Assembly: GCF_019802055.1 (NCBI RefSeq)
Contig: NZ_JAHVHW010000003.1
Coordinates: 1-64,000, forward strand
Reading direction: 5' to 3'
DNA: 64,000 bases
Source of the DNA: Ferrimonas balearica
GTDB lineage: Bacteria; Pseudomonadota; Gammaproteobacteria; Enterobacterales; Shewanellaceae
Positions 26,394-34,495 of the stretch are shown here, piece by piece; within the stretch, counting starts at the first letter, position 1; each line of letters opens with the position of its first letter. The notes under the pieces are model-generated. The model had not been told where the DNA came from. It ran no database searches and saw only the letters and a list, made by a program, of their open reading frames with translations. Position numbers and translations under genes: made by a program.

Positions 26394-27165
26394 CAGCCTC
26401 CTCACCGTCAGCCCCTTTGGCGGTCAGGCCCTCTCCTGGCAGGTTAATGGAGAGGAGCAGCTCTGGCTGAGCCGGGATGCGGATTTGAGCGGCCACCACC
26501 CCATTCGGGGGGGTGTGCCCCTCTGCTTCCCCTGGTTTGGTAAAGCGGCAAGCGGGCCCAGTCACGGCTTCGCCCGCACCAGCCTCTGGCAGGTTATCGA
26601 GCAACTAAGCACGCCAACCGAGGCCCGTCTGGTGCTGGCGTTACGGGACAGTGAGTCCACCCTGGCGCTCTGGCCTCACCACTTTGAGGCGACCATCAGC
26701 TACACACTGACCCCCGACACTCTCGCTATCACGTTGAGGGTCACCAACACCGATGATCAGCCCTGGGCCTTTACGGCCGCCCTACACAGCTATCTCCAGG
26801 CTGAGGTGGCTACCCTGCACCTGCCTGCCCTCTCCGGGTTGCCCTATCACGATAAGCTGGAGAACGCGGACCGGCTGTTTGATGACGGGCCGGATGCCAA
26901 ATTGCCGCCCATCCCGGTGGACGCGATCGTGCCCGGCTTGGCACAGCTGGCACTGAGACAGGGGGACACCAGTCTGCAGATCCACAACCGTGGACACGAT
27001 GCCACCGTCGTCTGGAACCCGGGGCCGGCGCATGGCATTGGCGACGTGCACTTTGGCGGCGAGCAGGAGTTTATCTGCCTGGAGAGCGCCCTGGCCCTGG
27101 AGCCGTTACGACTCGAGCCCGGCAGCAGCCACACCCTGGCTCAGTCGCTGAGCATTTCAGGCTGA
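26365..27165 (+). CDS. D-hexose-6-phosphate mutarotase (YeaD-like aldose 1-epimerase)
   Basis: A 266-residue beta-sandwich epimerase of the YeaD/apiose-type group. RGGVPLCFPWFGKAASGPSHGFAR contains the conserved substrate-binding arginine/histidine region, ALHSYLQ the second histidine, and VWNPGP the conserved tail motif. It interconverts anomers of hexose 6-phosphates in the cytoplasm. ATG 26365 has a good AAGGAG six bases upstream and lies inside the end of pepP; the open frame to 26176 is antisense-free overlap and not used. Its link to the proline genes is only positional. Confidence 0.85.
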   Translation: MSPLSLRCADSLLTVSPFGGQALSWQVNGEEQLWLSRDADLSGHHPIRGGVPLCFPWFGKAASGPSHGFARTSLWQVIEQLSTPTEARLVLALRDSESTLALWPHHFEATISYTLTPDTLAITLRVTNTDDQPWAFTAALHSYLQAEVATLHLPALSGLPYHDKLENADRLFDDGPDAKLPPIPVDAIVPGLAQLALRQGDTSLQIHNRGHDATVVWNPGPAHGIGDVHFGGEQEFICLESALALEPLRLEPGSSHTLAQSLSISG

Positions 27166-27207
27166 AACGCCAGTAAATATCCACCTGCATAGCAGGTGGC
27201 TTTGATT

Positions 27208-27235
27208 AGCCCCCTTTAAGGGGGCTTTTTGTTTT
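27208..27235 (+). terminator. Intrinsic terminator after the mutarotase gene
   Basis: AGCCCCCTT/AAGGGGGCT with a minimal loop and T-run. A second perfect hairpin, CCACCTGC/GCAGGTGG (27181-27199), lies just before it and may add to termination. Confidence 0.85.
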
Positions 27236-27696
27236 CGGGGATGCCACAGGTATGTAACTGTAGCGAAGCCATTATCCCCTTTTGCCGGGAGCGGCCCGGC
27301 GGCCGCCAGAAGGGCTATCGCCCCTCTGGACTCCCCTTTGCCTCCGGCGCGGCGAATGCCCCTCGCTCCCTCTCCTTCCCATTTCAGCTCTGGCCAGACT
27401 CGTTTTTGGGAAAGGCTATCCATACCCTTTCCAAAAAGCCGGCTCCGCCATCCTTGGCTTCGCGTTGTTGCCTATCGGCTCTCACCCCTGGCTATCGGCT
27501 CTCACCCCTGGCCCTCGGCTTCATTCCCAGTCGCTCACGCTCGGCGCCGCGAGTCGGCGAAGGTGGACGGCTTTCGCCGTGAAACACCTGCGGACAACAT
27601 CAAACGGATTCGATTTTGAGGCTCGTCTACTTTTCCGTTTACGCGAATATATTTAGAAGTCTCAACTCTACGGGCAAAGCCCCGAAATTCTGTTCA
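27236..27696. other. Gene-free repeat-like stretch inside the proline region
   Basis: About 460 bases with no gene I can support although frames stay open by chance. Composition is odd: pyrimidine-rich, with short near-duplicates. It contains an imperfect hairpin CCAGAAGGGC/GCCCCTCTGG (27306-27329), ACGGC/GCCGT (27567-27580) and a 20-base tandem repeat (27471-27510). It resembles the decayed or dispersed intergenic repeats of gammaproteobacteria; I could not test for other copies. Confidence 0.55.
27471..27510. repeat. 20-base tandem repeat, two copies
   Basis: The unit CTATCGGCTCTCACCCCTG with a leading C or G occurs at 27471-27490 and 27491-27510, and a third degenerate start (CCCTCGGCTTC) follows. 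Too short and contiguous for CRISPR. Confidence 0.85.
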
Positions 27697-27720
27697 CCAC
27701 CGCCATAGGCGGTGGTTTTG
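27697..27720 (+). terminator. Hairpin with T-tail in the gene desert
   Basis: CCACCGCC/GGCGGTGG with a 3-base loop followed by TTTTG. It would terminate a plus-strand transcript, but no plus-strand gene is seen just upstream; it may be the remnant of a lost gene or part of a repeat. Confidence 0.5.
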
Positions 27721-27727
27721 GGATGAC

Positions 27728-27759
27728 AAAAAAACGCTGACTCAAAGGGTCAGCGTTTT
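27728..27759 (-). terminator. Intrinsic terminator after the D-hydroxyproline dehydrogenase gene
   Basis: AAAACGCTGAC (27731-27741), a 7-base loop and GTCAGCGTTTT (27749-27759). T-rich on both sides, so it can work in both directions; on the minus strand it follows the dehydrogenase gene. Confidence 0.85.
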
Positions 27760-27775
27760 GGTTTCCGGTCAGCAC

Positions 27776-28993
27776 TCAGCGAAAGCGCAGAGGGGAGAAG
27801 GGAGTTAGCCGTGCCCCGTCTCCCTTATGCAGCGCGTTACTGAGCCAATCCGCGCTTGCCGCTGCCTGGGTCAGCCCCAGGTGCTGGTGGCCAAAGTTAA
27901 ACCACACCCCGGGCGCCGCACGCCCCATCACCGGCAGAGAATCCGGCAAACTGGGCCGGAAGCCCATCCAGCGCTCAGCCCCTTCGCCATTTATTCCCGG
28001 CAGCAACGCCTGGCCATGGGTCAGCAGGATGTCGGCCCGCCGGGGATCCATCGGTGCAGTAAGACCGGCAAACTCCACGGTGCCCGCCAACCGGGTGCCA
28101 TGGGCCATCGGTGTGATGATAAAACTGCGATCGGCGCTGGCCACCGGACGGGTCAGGCCGGAGTGGGCGGGTAACATCAGGTGGTAGCCCCGCTCCGTAT
28201 CCAGGGGCACCCGGTGTCCGGTTTGCGCTGCCAACTGACGGGAGAACGCCCCCGCACACAGGATCACGGTTTCTGCCTCGATCCCTCGGCCATCCGCCAG
28301 CGCCACTTCGCCATTTGAGGTTATCCCGGTGACCTCTGCATTGAGGTATTGGGCTCCCCGCCCCTCCAGCGCCGTCCATATCCCTTTGCTCAGAGCGAAG
28401 GGATCCGGAGTATGGCCGGTATCGGTGAACCAGATCCCATGCTGAATGCGACCATCCAACACCGGCTCCAACTCGCGCACCTCGTCGCCAGTGAGATAGC
28501 GGCAGGCGACGCCCTCGCTGGCGTATTTGCCCACCTGGGCATGCACCTCTTCCGGCTCAGCCTGCTCAAACACCAGCAGCGAGCCCCTCTTCACCAGATG
28601 TTCGCTCAGCGCCAACGCCTCCAGCAGTTCCTGCCAGGCAGCCATCGCGTCCTCGTTGAGCGCCCGCAACGCGCGGGTGTTCCGGCTGCGGGCGGTCGGG
28701 GTCATATTGGCCAGAAACCGCATAAACCAGGGCAGCGCCCGCCACAGGTAGCGCAGGCGGATACGGAAAGGTCCGAGCGGGTCCAGCAGCATCCCGGGGA
28801 TTTTGGGCAGAAGCGCGGGATCCGCCAGAGGGAACACCTGCTCAGTGGCAAAGTGCCCGGCGTTGCCGGAGGAGGTCCCGGCCCCGGGCTGGTCCCGGTC
28901 GATCAGCAGAACGGACCGTCCCGCCTTTTGCATGGCAGCAGCGGTGGCCAATCCCACGACCCCGGCGCCAATGATCACCACATCCTGTTTCAT
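27776..28993 (-). CDS. FAD-dependent D-amino acid (cis-4-hydroxy-D-proline) dehydrogenase
   Basis: A 405-residue DadA-like flavoprotein. VVIIGAGVVGLATA at the N-terminus binds FAD, followed by LLIDRDQPGAGTSSGNAGHF typical of D-amino acid dehydrogenases, and C-terminal GFRPSLPDSLPVMGRA. It should oxidise cis-4-hydroxy-D-proline, the product of the epimerase at 31119-32120, to pyrroline-4-hydroxy-2-carboxylate, passing electrons to the respiratory chain. The substrate is inferred from neighbours; a general D-amino acid dehydrogenase is the alternative. ATG 28993 is preferred (GAGG six bases upstream) over GTG 29005, which lies within the upstream gene. Operon partner of the dehydratase. Confidence 0.83.
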   Translation of the reverse strand: MKQDVVIIGAGVVGLATAAAMQKAGRSVLLIDRDQPGAGTSSGNAGHFATEQVFPLADPALLPKIPGMLLDPLGPFRIRLRYLWRALPWFMRFLANMTPTARSRNTRALRALNEDAMAAWQELLEALALSEHLVKRGSLLVFEQAEPEEVHAQVGKYASEGVACRYLTGDEVRELEPVLDGRIQHGIWFTDTGHTPDPFALSKGIWTALEGRGAQYLNAEVTGITSNGEVALADGRGIEAETVILCAGAFSRQLAAQTGHRVPLDTERGYHLMLPAHSGLTRPVASADRSFIITPMAHGTRLAGTVEFAGLTAPMDPRRADILLTHGQALLPGINGEGAERWMGFRPSLPDSLPVMGRAAPGVWFNFGHQHLGLTQAAASADWLSNALHKGDGARLTPFSPLRFR

Positions 28994-29001
28994 CTCTGAC
29001 C

Positions 29002-30027
29002 TCACCGAAGGAAAAAGCCGTGGTCGAAGGGATCCCGGGGATCGAGGAAAAAGCGGTGCTCACCGGTTATCCAGGCGCGCCCACTGACGCGGGGAATCAC
29101 CGCATCGCGGCCAAAATAGTGCTGTCGGGCCATCGCCGTTACCTGCATTCGGCCGCCAACAATCGATTCGATCTCCACGGTGTCCCCCAAATCGATGCTC
29201 TCCCGGGCCATCAGCAGGGCGATGCGGGCGGACACGCCGGTTCCGGTGGGGCTGCGGTCCAGTTCGCCATCCGCAAAGATGCAGACGTGACGACTGTGAC
29301 GATGGGCCTCCTTGACCTTTCCGGAGGTAAAAATCGTGCCGTAAAGGAAGCCGAGATCATCCGCTTCGGGATGGTTGAGGGGGTAAGCCTCCGCCACCGC
29401 CAGCTTGATCGCCTGGCCGACCCGGATCACCTCCCGGGCATTATCCGCATCCAGGGAGAGTCCCAGAGCATCCGCATCCACAAAGGCGTAGTAGGCGCCA
29501 CCAAAGGCGATGTCGTACTGCACCGTACCGACGCCGGGTACCGCAATCTGCTGGTCCAGACACTCCACAAAAGCGGGCACATTATCAAAACTGGCTTCCC
29601 AACCCTTTTCGCCCGGTTGGCAGTAAGCGGTAACCCGACCGGCGGGGGCATCGATCTTCAGTTCGATGGGCGTTTGGGCATCGCGGCACTGGGCGGTAAC
29701 CTGCGCCAGCGCCAGAATGGCGTGGCCACACATGCTGGAGTAACCCTCGTTGTGCAGGAACAGGACACCGAAGTCCCCGTCCGCCGTCACCGGCTCGGTG
29801 ATCAGGGCGCCATACATATCGCTGTGGCCACGCGGCTCATGCATCAGCAACCGGCGGTACTGGTCCAGATGTTCGGTCAGATAACGGCGCTTGGCCAGAA
29901 TCGAATCACCGGGAATCTCCGGGTAGCCACTGGTGATGATTCTCAGCGGCTCACCCTCGGTATGAGCGTCCAGGGTGGTGAACTGCAAAGCCCCCTCTGT
30001 CAGGGCGCGTGGGGCGGTGAGGGTCAT
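29002..30027 (-). CDS. Trans-3-hydroxy-L-proline dehydratase (proline racemase superfamily)
   Basis: A 341-residue proline racemase superfamily protein. The first catalytic residue is Cys100 in SSMCGHAI, but the second position, cysteine in racemases and epimerases, is Thr261 in DRSPTGTG. Cys/Thr is the signature of trans-3-hydroxyproline dehydratases, which form pyrroline-2-carboxylate. The partner reductase is at 24109-25050. First gene of a two-gene operon with the D-hydroxyproline dehydrogenase, eight bases apart, and divergent from the deaminase gene; the operator at 30122 lies between the two. Confidence 0.85.
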   Translation of the reverse strand: MTLTAPRALTEGALQFTTLDAHTEGEPLRIITSGYPEIPGDSILAKRRYLTEHLDQYRRLLMHEPRGHSDMYGALITEPVTADGDFGVLFLHNEGYSSMCGHAILALAQVTAQCRDAQTPIELKIDAPAGRVTAYCQPGEKGWEASFDNVPAFVECLDQQIAVPGVGTVQYDIAFGGAYYAFVDADALGLSLDADNAREVIRVGQAIKLAVAEAYPLNHPEADDLGFLYGTIFTSGKVKEAHRHSRHVCIFADGELDRSPTGTGVSARIALLMARESIDLGDTVEIESIVGGRMQVTAMARQHYFGRDAVIPRVSGRAWITGEHRFFLDPRDPFDHGFFLR

Positions 30028-30121
30028 GAATTCTCCTTAATTCAGCCGAGAGTGTGACGGGCCTCTCGAAATCCTACCAGTTTGCGTTACATTAACGATC
30101 ACTTGCGTTACGTCCGAGTTG

Positions 30122-30133
30122 ATTGTATACAAT
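30122..30133. promoter_or_regulatory. GntR-type operator ATTGTATACAAT in the divergent hydroxyproline promoter region
   Basis: A perfect 12-base palindrome, 95 bases from the dehydratase start and 62 bases from the deaminase start. FadR-type GntR regulators commonly bind TTGTATACAA palindromes; the regulator gene is at 33757. Confidence 0.75.
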
Positions 30134-30194
30134 ATCCACCGCAAAACAATACCGCCTGCCAGACAGGCATACACATCATCAAGAGGGATCTTCC

Positions 30195-31109
30195 ATGAAG
30201 GTTGATTGGAAAGGGGTATATCCCGCCATCTCCACCCAGTTTGACGCTGACGGCCAACTGGATCTGGCCGCCAACGAACGCATGCTTAACCAGCTGATTG
30301 AGGAAGGGATCCACGGCATCATCGCCCTGGGTACCGTGGGTGAGAACTGCTCACTGAGCGCCGAAGAGAAGCGCACCTTCCTGCGCCACACCGTGTCCGT
30401 TGCCAACGGCCGCATCCCGGTCATTGCCGGCTGTGCCGAAACCACCACCGCCTTCGCCATCGACTACGTTCGTGATGCGGAAACCATCGGCATCGACGGC
30501 ATTATGCTGCTGCCGGGCATGGTCTACCGCGCCAACCGCGAAGAGACGCTGTACCACTACCGCACCGTGGCCCGCGCCACCAAGCTGCCGATCATGATCT
30601 ACAACAACCCGGTGACCTACGGCGTTGATGTGGACCTGGAGATGACCGCAGAACTGGCGGAAGAAGCCAACATCGTGGCGATCAAAGAGTCCACCACCGA
30701 CACCCGCCGCATTACCGAGCTGCACAACCGCTTTGGTGATCGTTTCACCATCTTCTGCGGCGTGGACGACATCGCCCTGGAGAGCCTGATGCTGGGCGCC
30801 ACCGGTTGGATCTCCGGCCTGACCAACGTGTTCCCCCGTGAGTCCGTTGCCATCTATAACCTGGCCCAGGCCGGTCGTTATGCTGAGGCGCTGGAGCTGT
30901 GGCGCTGGTTCCTGCCACTGCTGCGTCTGGACACCGTCCCGCACCTGGTTCAGTGCATCAAGTTTGCCGAGCAGTTGGCCGGTCGCGGCAGCGAAACCGT
31001 TCGCGCCCCCCGTCTGCCCCTTTCCGGCGAGGAGCGCGCCCGCGTGACCCGTGTCTACGACGACGCGATGGCAACCCGCCCCGACCTGAGCCGATTTAAC
31101 CTGGACTGA
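30195..31109 (+). CDS. Delta1-pyrroline-4-hydroxy-2-carboxylate deaminase (DapA/NAL family)
   Basis: A 304-residue class I aldolase-type protein of the dihydrodipicolinate synthase/N-acetylneuraminate lyase family. Schiff-base Lys164 lies in VAIKEST and Tyr136 in MIYNNPVTYG; GTVGENCSLS corresponds to the GTTGE motif. In hydroxyproline catabolism this relative deaminates pyrroline-4-hydroxy-2-carboxylate to 2-oxoglutarate semialdehyde. That role is assigned from the flanking epimerase, dehydrogenase and semialdehyde dehydrogenase genes. ATG 30195 has AGAGGGA upstream. It heads a three-gene operon with nine-base gaps. Confidence 0.88.
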   Translation: MKVDWKGVYPAISTQFDADGQLDLAANERMLNQLIEEGIHGIIALGTVGENCSLSAEEKRTFLRHTVSVANGRIPVIAGCAETTTAFAIDYVRDAETIGIDGIMLLPGMVYRANREETLYHYRTVARATKLPIMIYNNPVTYGVDVDLEMTAELAEEANIVAIKESTTDTRRITELHNRFGDRFTIFCGVDDIALESLMLGATGWISGLTNVFPRESVAIYNLAQAGRYAEALELWRWFLPLLRLDTVPHLVQCIKFAEQLAGRGSETVRAPRLPLSGEERARVTRVYDDAMATRPDLSRFNLD

Positions 31110-31118
31110 GGGAACGCG

Positions 31119-32120
31119 ATGATCAAAGGCACCTTTTTCTGCATCGATGCCCACACCTGCGGTAATCCGGTGCGCCTTATCACCAGCGGTCACCCGCCCT
31201 TGCAGGGGCGAACCATGAGTGAGAAACGTCAGGATTTTCTGGCCAACCATGACTGGATCCGTCAGGCCCTGATGTTCGAGCCCCGTGGCCACGACATGAT
31301 GTCCGGTGCCTTTGTTTATCCCCCCTGCGACCCGGCCAACGACGGCGCCATTCTGTTTGTCGAGACCTCCGGCTGTCTGCCGATGTGTGGTCACGGCACC
31401 ATCGGCACCGTGACCGCCGCACTGGAAGCGGGGCTGCTTACCCCTCGCACGCCCGGCAAGCTGCGCCTTGAGGTACCGGCGGGCGTCATCGACGTGACCT
31501 ACCAGCAGACCGGCGCCAAGGTTGACTGGGTTCGACTCACCAATATCGCCTCCTACCTGGCCCATGCGGACCAAACCATTGAGGTGCCCGGCCTGGGCAC
31601 CCTCAAGGTGGATGTGGCCTACGGCGGCAACTACTACGTGATTGTCGAACCTCAGGCCAACTTCCCCGGCATCGAGCACTGGAGCGCGGATCAACTGCTG
31701 CGCTGGAGCCCTCTGGTCCGTGAAGCGGCGGACGTGGCGCTGCCCTGTGTCCATCCTGAGGATCCCACTGTGTGCGGCGTCAGCCACGTACTCTGGACCG
31801 GCACCCCCAAACAGCCGGATTCCGATGCCGCCAACGCGGTGTTCTATGGCGACCGTGCCCTGGACCGTTCTCCCTGCGGTACCGGCACCAGCGCCCGTAT
31901 GGCACAGCGCTTCGCCAAGGGGCTGCTGCGTGAAGGGGAAACCTTTGTGCATGAATCGATCATCGGCAGTCAGTTTGTCGGCCGCGTCGAGCGGGTAACG
32001 GAGTTAGCGGGACGGCCCGCCATCATCCCCAGTATTCAGGGCTGGGCACGGGTTCACGGCCACAACACCCTGGTGGTGGATGACGCCGACCCCTATGCCT
32101 TCGGCTTTCAGGTGAAATAA
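31119..32120 (+). CDS. 4-hydroxyproline 2-epimerase (proline racemase superfamily)
   Basis: A 333-residue superfamily member with both catalytic cysteines: Cys90 in PMCGHGT and Cys253 in DRSPCGTG. The Cys/Cys pair supports epimerase activity on trans-4-hydroxy-L-proline to cis-4-hydroxy-D-proline rather than dehydratase activity. Proline racemase is an alternative, but the flanking 4-hydroxyproline genes argue against it. It is a paralogue of the dehydratase at 29002-30027, and together they let the cell use 3- and 4-hydroxyproline. Confidence 0.9.
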   Translation: MIKGTFFCIDAHTCGNPVRLITSGHPPLQGRTMSEKRQDFLANHDWIRQALMFEPRGHDMMSGAFVYPPCDPANDGAILFVETSGCLPMCGHGTIGTVTAALEAGLLTPRTPGKLRLEVPAGVIDVTYQQTGAKVDWVRLTNIASYLAHADQTIEVPGLGTLKVDVAYGGNYYVIVEPQANFPGIEHWSADQLLRWSPLVREAADVALPCVHPEDPTVCGVSHVLWTGTPKQPDSDAANAVFYGDRALDRSPCGTGTSARMAQRFAKGLLREGETFVHESIIGSQFVGRVERVTELAGRPAIIPSIQGWARVHGHNTLVVDDADPYAFGFQVK

Positions 32121-32129
32121 GGAGTCACC

Positions 32130-33653
32130 ATGCCCCTGACAGGACAACACTTTATTGCGGGCCAGTGGACTGGCCTGCCGCAACACGACTTTTTGGCGTG
32201 GGATCCCCGCACGGATGCCCCACTGCCGACCCACTTCGCGGATGGCAGCGAAGCGGAAGTGGCCGCCGCAGCTTCGGCTGCGGCGGACGCCTTTGCGCCC
32301 TACCGCCGCCTTGATACGGAACAACGGGCCGCGTATCTGGAAGCGATCGCCGAGGAGATTGAAGCCCTTGGCGATGAGTTGCTGAACCGCGCCGAACAGG
32401 AAACCGCACTGCCCGCCGCGCGCCTGCAGGGTGAGCGGGGACGCACCTGCGGCCAGCTACGCGCGTTTGCCGGCTGGCTGCGCTCGCCACTGCACCCGGT
32501 GATCAAGGACGCCGCCCTGCCCGACCGTCAGCCCCTGCCGCGGCCCGATATCCGCCTTGGCCAGGTGCCGCTGGGACCGGTGGCCGTTTTCGGTGCCTCC
32601 AACTTCCCATTGGCCTTCTCGGTGGCCGGTGGCGATACCGCCTCTGCTCTGGCTGCGGGTTGCCCGGTGATCGTCAAAGGCCATCCCGCCCATCCCGGCA
32701 CCTCCGAGCTGGTTGCGGGCGCCATTGGCCGCGCCATCAGCCGCTGCAACCTCCCGGCAGGCGTATTCTCGCTGATCCAGGGCCGCAGCCCGGCACTCTC
32801 TGTCGCTCTGGTGCGCCACCCGGTAATCGCTGCAGTGGGCTTTACCGGTTCCGGCCCCGTCGGTCAGGCTCTGGCCAAAGAAGCCGCCAACCGTCCCCGC
32901 CCAATCCCCTTCTATGGCGAGCTGGGTGCAGTAAACCCTCAGGTGATTCTGCCGGGGCAGCTCGCTGCCCAGCCGGAACAGCTGGCCGAGATGCAGATTG
33001 GTTCCATGATGATGGGCCAGGGGCAGTTCTGTACCAGCCCGGGGCTGGTGTTGCTGCCGAACAGTGAGGGCGCAGATCGCTACCTGGCCAGCCTGGCCGA
33101 AGGGTTGAGCAGCCAGACAGAGGGGGTGATGCTGACCCCGGGGATCGCCCGCGCTTATCGCAGCGGTGCAGACCATCTGGCCAGCCAGAATGGCGTAACG
33201 GAACTGGCCCGTGGCCGCAATGAGGGCAACCCGAACGGTGCGGTTCCACTGATCTACCGGGTCAGCGCCGACGATGCACTGGGCAATGCCGCGCTGTTTG
33301 AAGAGGTGTTTGGCCCCTGTGTTCTGGTGATCACCGGTGCCCAGGGCCCGGCTCTGGATGCCCTGGTAGACACCCTGCCCGGCCAGCTTACCTGCACGAT
33401 ACACGGTACCGCCGACGACTTTGCCCGACACGAGGCACTGCTGGAGGCCCTGGCCTACACCTCAGGCCGTCTGATCGCCAACCAGATGCCTACCGGTGTT
33501 GAGGTGTGTGCGGCACAAAACCACGGTGGCCCCTGGCCCGCCAGTACCGCAGCGCAAACCACTTCGGTTGGTGCAGAAGCGATTCAGCGCTTCCTGCGTC
33601 CGCTGGCCTATCAGAACTGGCCGACCGCTCAACTGCCGCAAGCACTGCGTTGA
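32130..33653 (+). CDS. 2-oxoglutarate semialdehyde dehydrogenase (aldehyde dehydrogenase)
   Basis: A 507-residue NAD(P)-dependent aldehyde dehydrogenase. Asn158 in FGASNFP, Glu264 in FYGELGAVNP and catalytic Cys301 in GQGQFCTSPG are the expected active-site residues; FTGSGPVG is the nucleotide loop. It oxidises the semialdehyde made by the upstream deaminase to 2-oxoglutarate, completing 4-hydroxyproline breakdown. Last gene of the operon, followed by an intrinsic terminator. Confidence 0.9.
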   Translation: MPLTGQHFIAGQWTGLPQHDFLAWDPRTDAPLPTHFADGSEAEVAAAASAAADAFAPYRRLDTEQRAAYLEAIAEEIEALGDELLNRAEQETALPAARLQGERGRTCGQLRAFAGWLRSPLHPVIKDAALPDRQPLPRPDIRLGQVPLGPVAVFGASNFPLAFSVAGGDTASALAAGCPVIVKGHPAHPGTSELVAGAIGRAISRCNLPAGVFSLIQGRSPALSVALVRHPVIAAVGFTGSGPVGQALAKEAANRPRPIPFYGELGAVNPQVILPGQLAAQPEQLAEMQIGSMMMGQGQFCTSPGLVLLPNSEGADRYLASLAEGLSSQTEGVMLTPGIARAYRSGADHLASQNGVTELARGRNEGNPNGAVPLIYRVSADDALGNAALFEEVFGPCVLVITGAQGPALDALVDTLPGQLTCTIHGTADDFARHEALLEALAYTSGRLIANQMPTGVEVCAAQNHGGPWPASTAAQTTSVGAEAIQRFLRPLAYQNWPTAQLPQALR

Positions 33654-33675
33654 GACAAATTGTTAACGCAGATCA

Positions 33676-33703
33676 GGGAGTCCTTTGGGGCTCCCTTTTC
33701 TTT
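33676..33703 (+). terminator. Intrinsic terminator after the hydroxyproline operon
   Basis: GGGAGTCC, loop TTTG, GGGCTCCC (one G-T pair), then TTTTCTTT. Confidence 0.85.
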
Positions 33704-33748
33704 GCCCACTGGGATAGGTACTCTAGAGGGCAAATCAAGTCATAGAAA

Positions 33749-33756
33749 ATATACAA
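33749..33756. promoter_or_regulatory. Possible operator half-site abutting the GntR start codon
   Basis: ATATACAA directly before the ATG matches the right half of ATTGTATACAAT with one change. It could mediate autoregulation. The left half is degenerate, so this is weak. Confidence 0.35.
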
Positions 33757-34437
33757 ATGCGTCAGGGAAGCCCCATCGTTCACAAAACCCGCACTCAGGT
33801 GGTTGTCGAGGTGCTGAGGGAAAAGATCCTCTCCGGTGAAATCAAAGCCGGTGAACCACTCAGACAAAGCGCCCTTGCCACCGAGCTTAACGTCAGCCGA
33901 ATTCCCGTTCGTGAGGCGTTACTGCAACTGGAGGCGGAAGGACTGGTGCGGTTTGAAGCCCATAAGGGTGCCACGGCCACAGAGCTGTCGGTAACCCAGG
34001 TGGATGAGCTGTTTGAGCTTCGCGCTCTGATTGAGCCCGCCCTGCTGGCCCGCTCCATTCCAAACCTCACTCAAAGCCAGCTTTCCCTGGCTGAGGATTA
34101 TCTGGAGCAGCTGGAATCGGCGTTTCAGGCGGAGAATGCGGTAAACAGCTGGAGTGAGCTGAACACCCTATACCACCTGAGCCTTTACGCTGGCGCAGAC
34201 CGCCCCCACACTCTGGAGGTGGTAAAAGGCTTGAATACCAACTCGGATCGCTACATCCGCCTGCAACTGTTGCTGGCGGGCGGCATTCCCCGTGCAGAGC
34301 AGGAGCACCGCACGCTTCTGGAACTGTGTCGGAGCGGCGACATTGATGCGGCCACCACCCTGTTGCGTGGCCACATTGAGCACGCTGCCGAAGGCGTCAA
34401 AACCCTGGTCGCCGAGCACGTTGCCCTGCAAGCCTGA
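33757..34437 (+). CDS. GntR/FadR-family regulator, likely controlling the hydroxyproline genes
   Basis: A 226-residue regulator: winged helix (about 10-75) with GEPLRQSALATELNVSRIPVREALLQLEAEG in outline, then an all-helical FCD domain (about 85-215; ELRALIEPALLARSI, HRTLLELCRSGD). Members bind small organic or amino acids and palindromes with GTATAC cores, matching the sites at 24091 and 30122. It follows the operon it probably controls. No clear Shine-Dalgarno precedes the ATG. Confidence 0.87.
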   Translation: MRQGSPIVHKTRTQVVVEVLREKILSGEIKAGEPLRQSALATELNVSRIPVREALLQLEAEGLVRFEAHKGATATELSVTQVDELFELRALIEPALLARSIPNLTQSQLSLAEDYLEQLESAFQAENAVNSWSELNTLYHLSLYAGADRPHTLEVVKGLNTNSDRYIRLQLLLAGGIPRAEQEHRTLLELCRSGDIDAATTLLRGHIEHAAEGVKTLVAEHVALQA

Positions 34438-34495
34438 GTGATCCGTACTGTCCCCCAAGCGGCGTGTATTGCGCCGCATGTTCAGGAGTTTTCCC

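Noticed and set aside
27471-27510. Direct repeats as a CRISPR array
   Set aside because: Only two contiguous 20-base copies without spacers, and no cas genes in the window.
27250-27660. Open frames of about 90-120 codons in the gene desert
   Set aside because: Several overlap in different frames, none has a ribosome site, and all are built from the same Pro/Ser/Arg-rich repeats.
30351-31952. Long open frame antisense to the hydroxyproline genes (533 codons)
   Set aside because: High GC keeps antisense frames open; the sense strand has complete active sites and ribosome sites, and the antisense protein is a Gly/His-rich low-complexity product.
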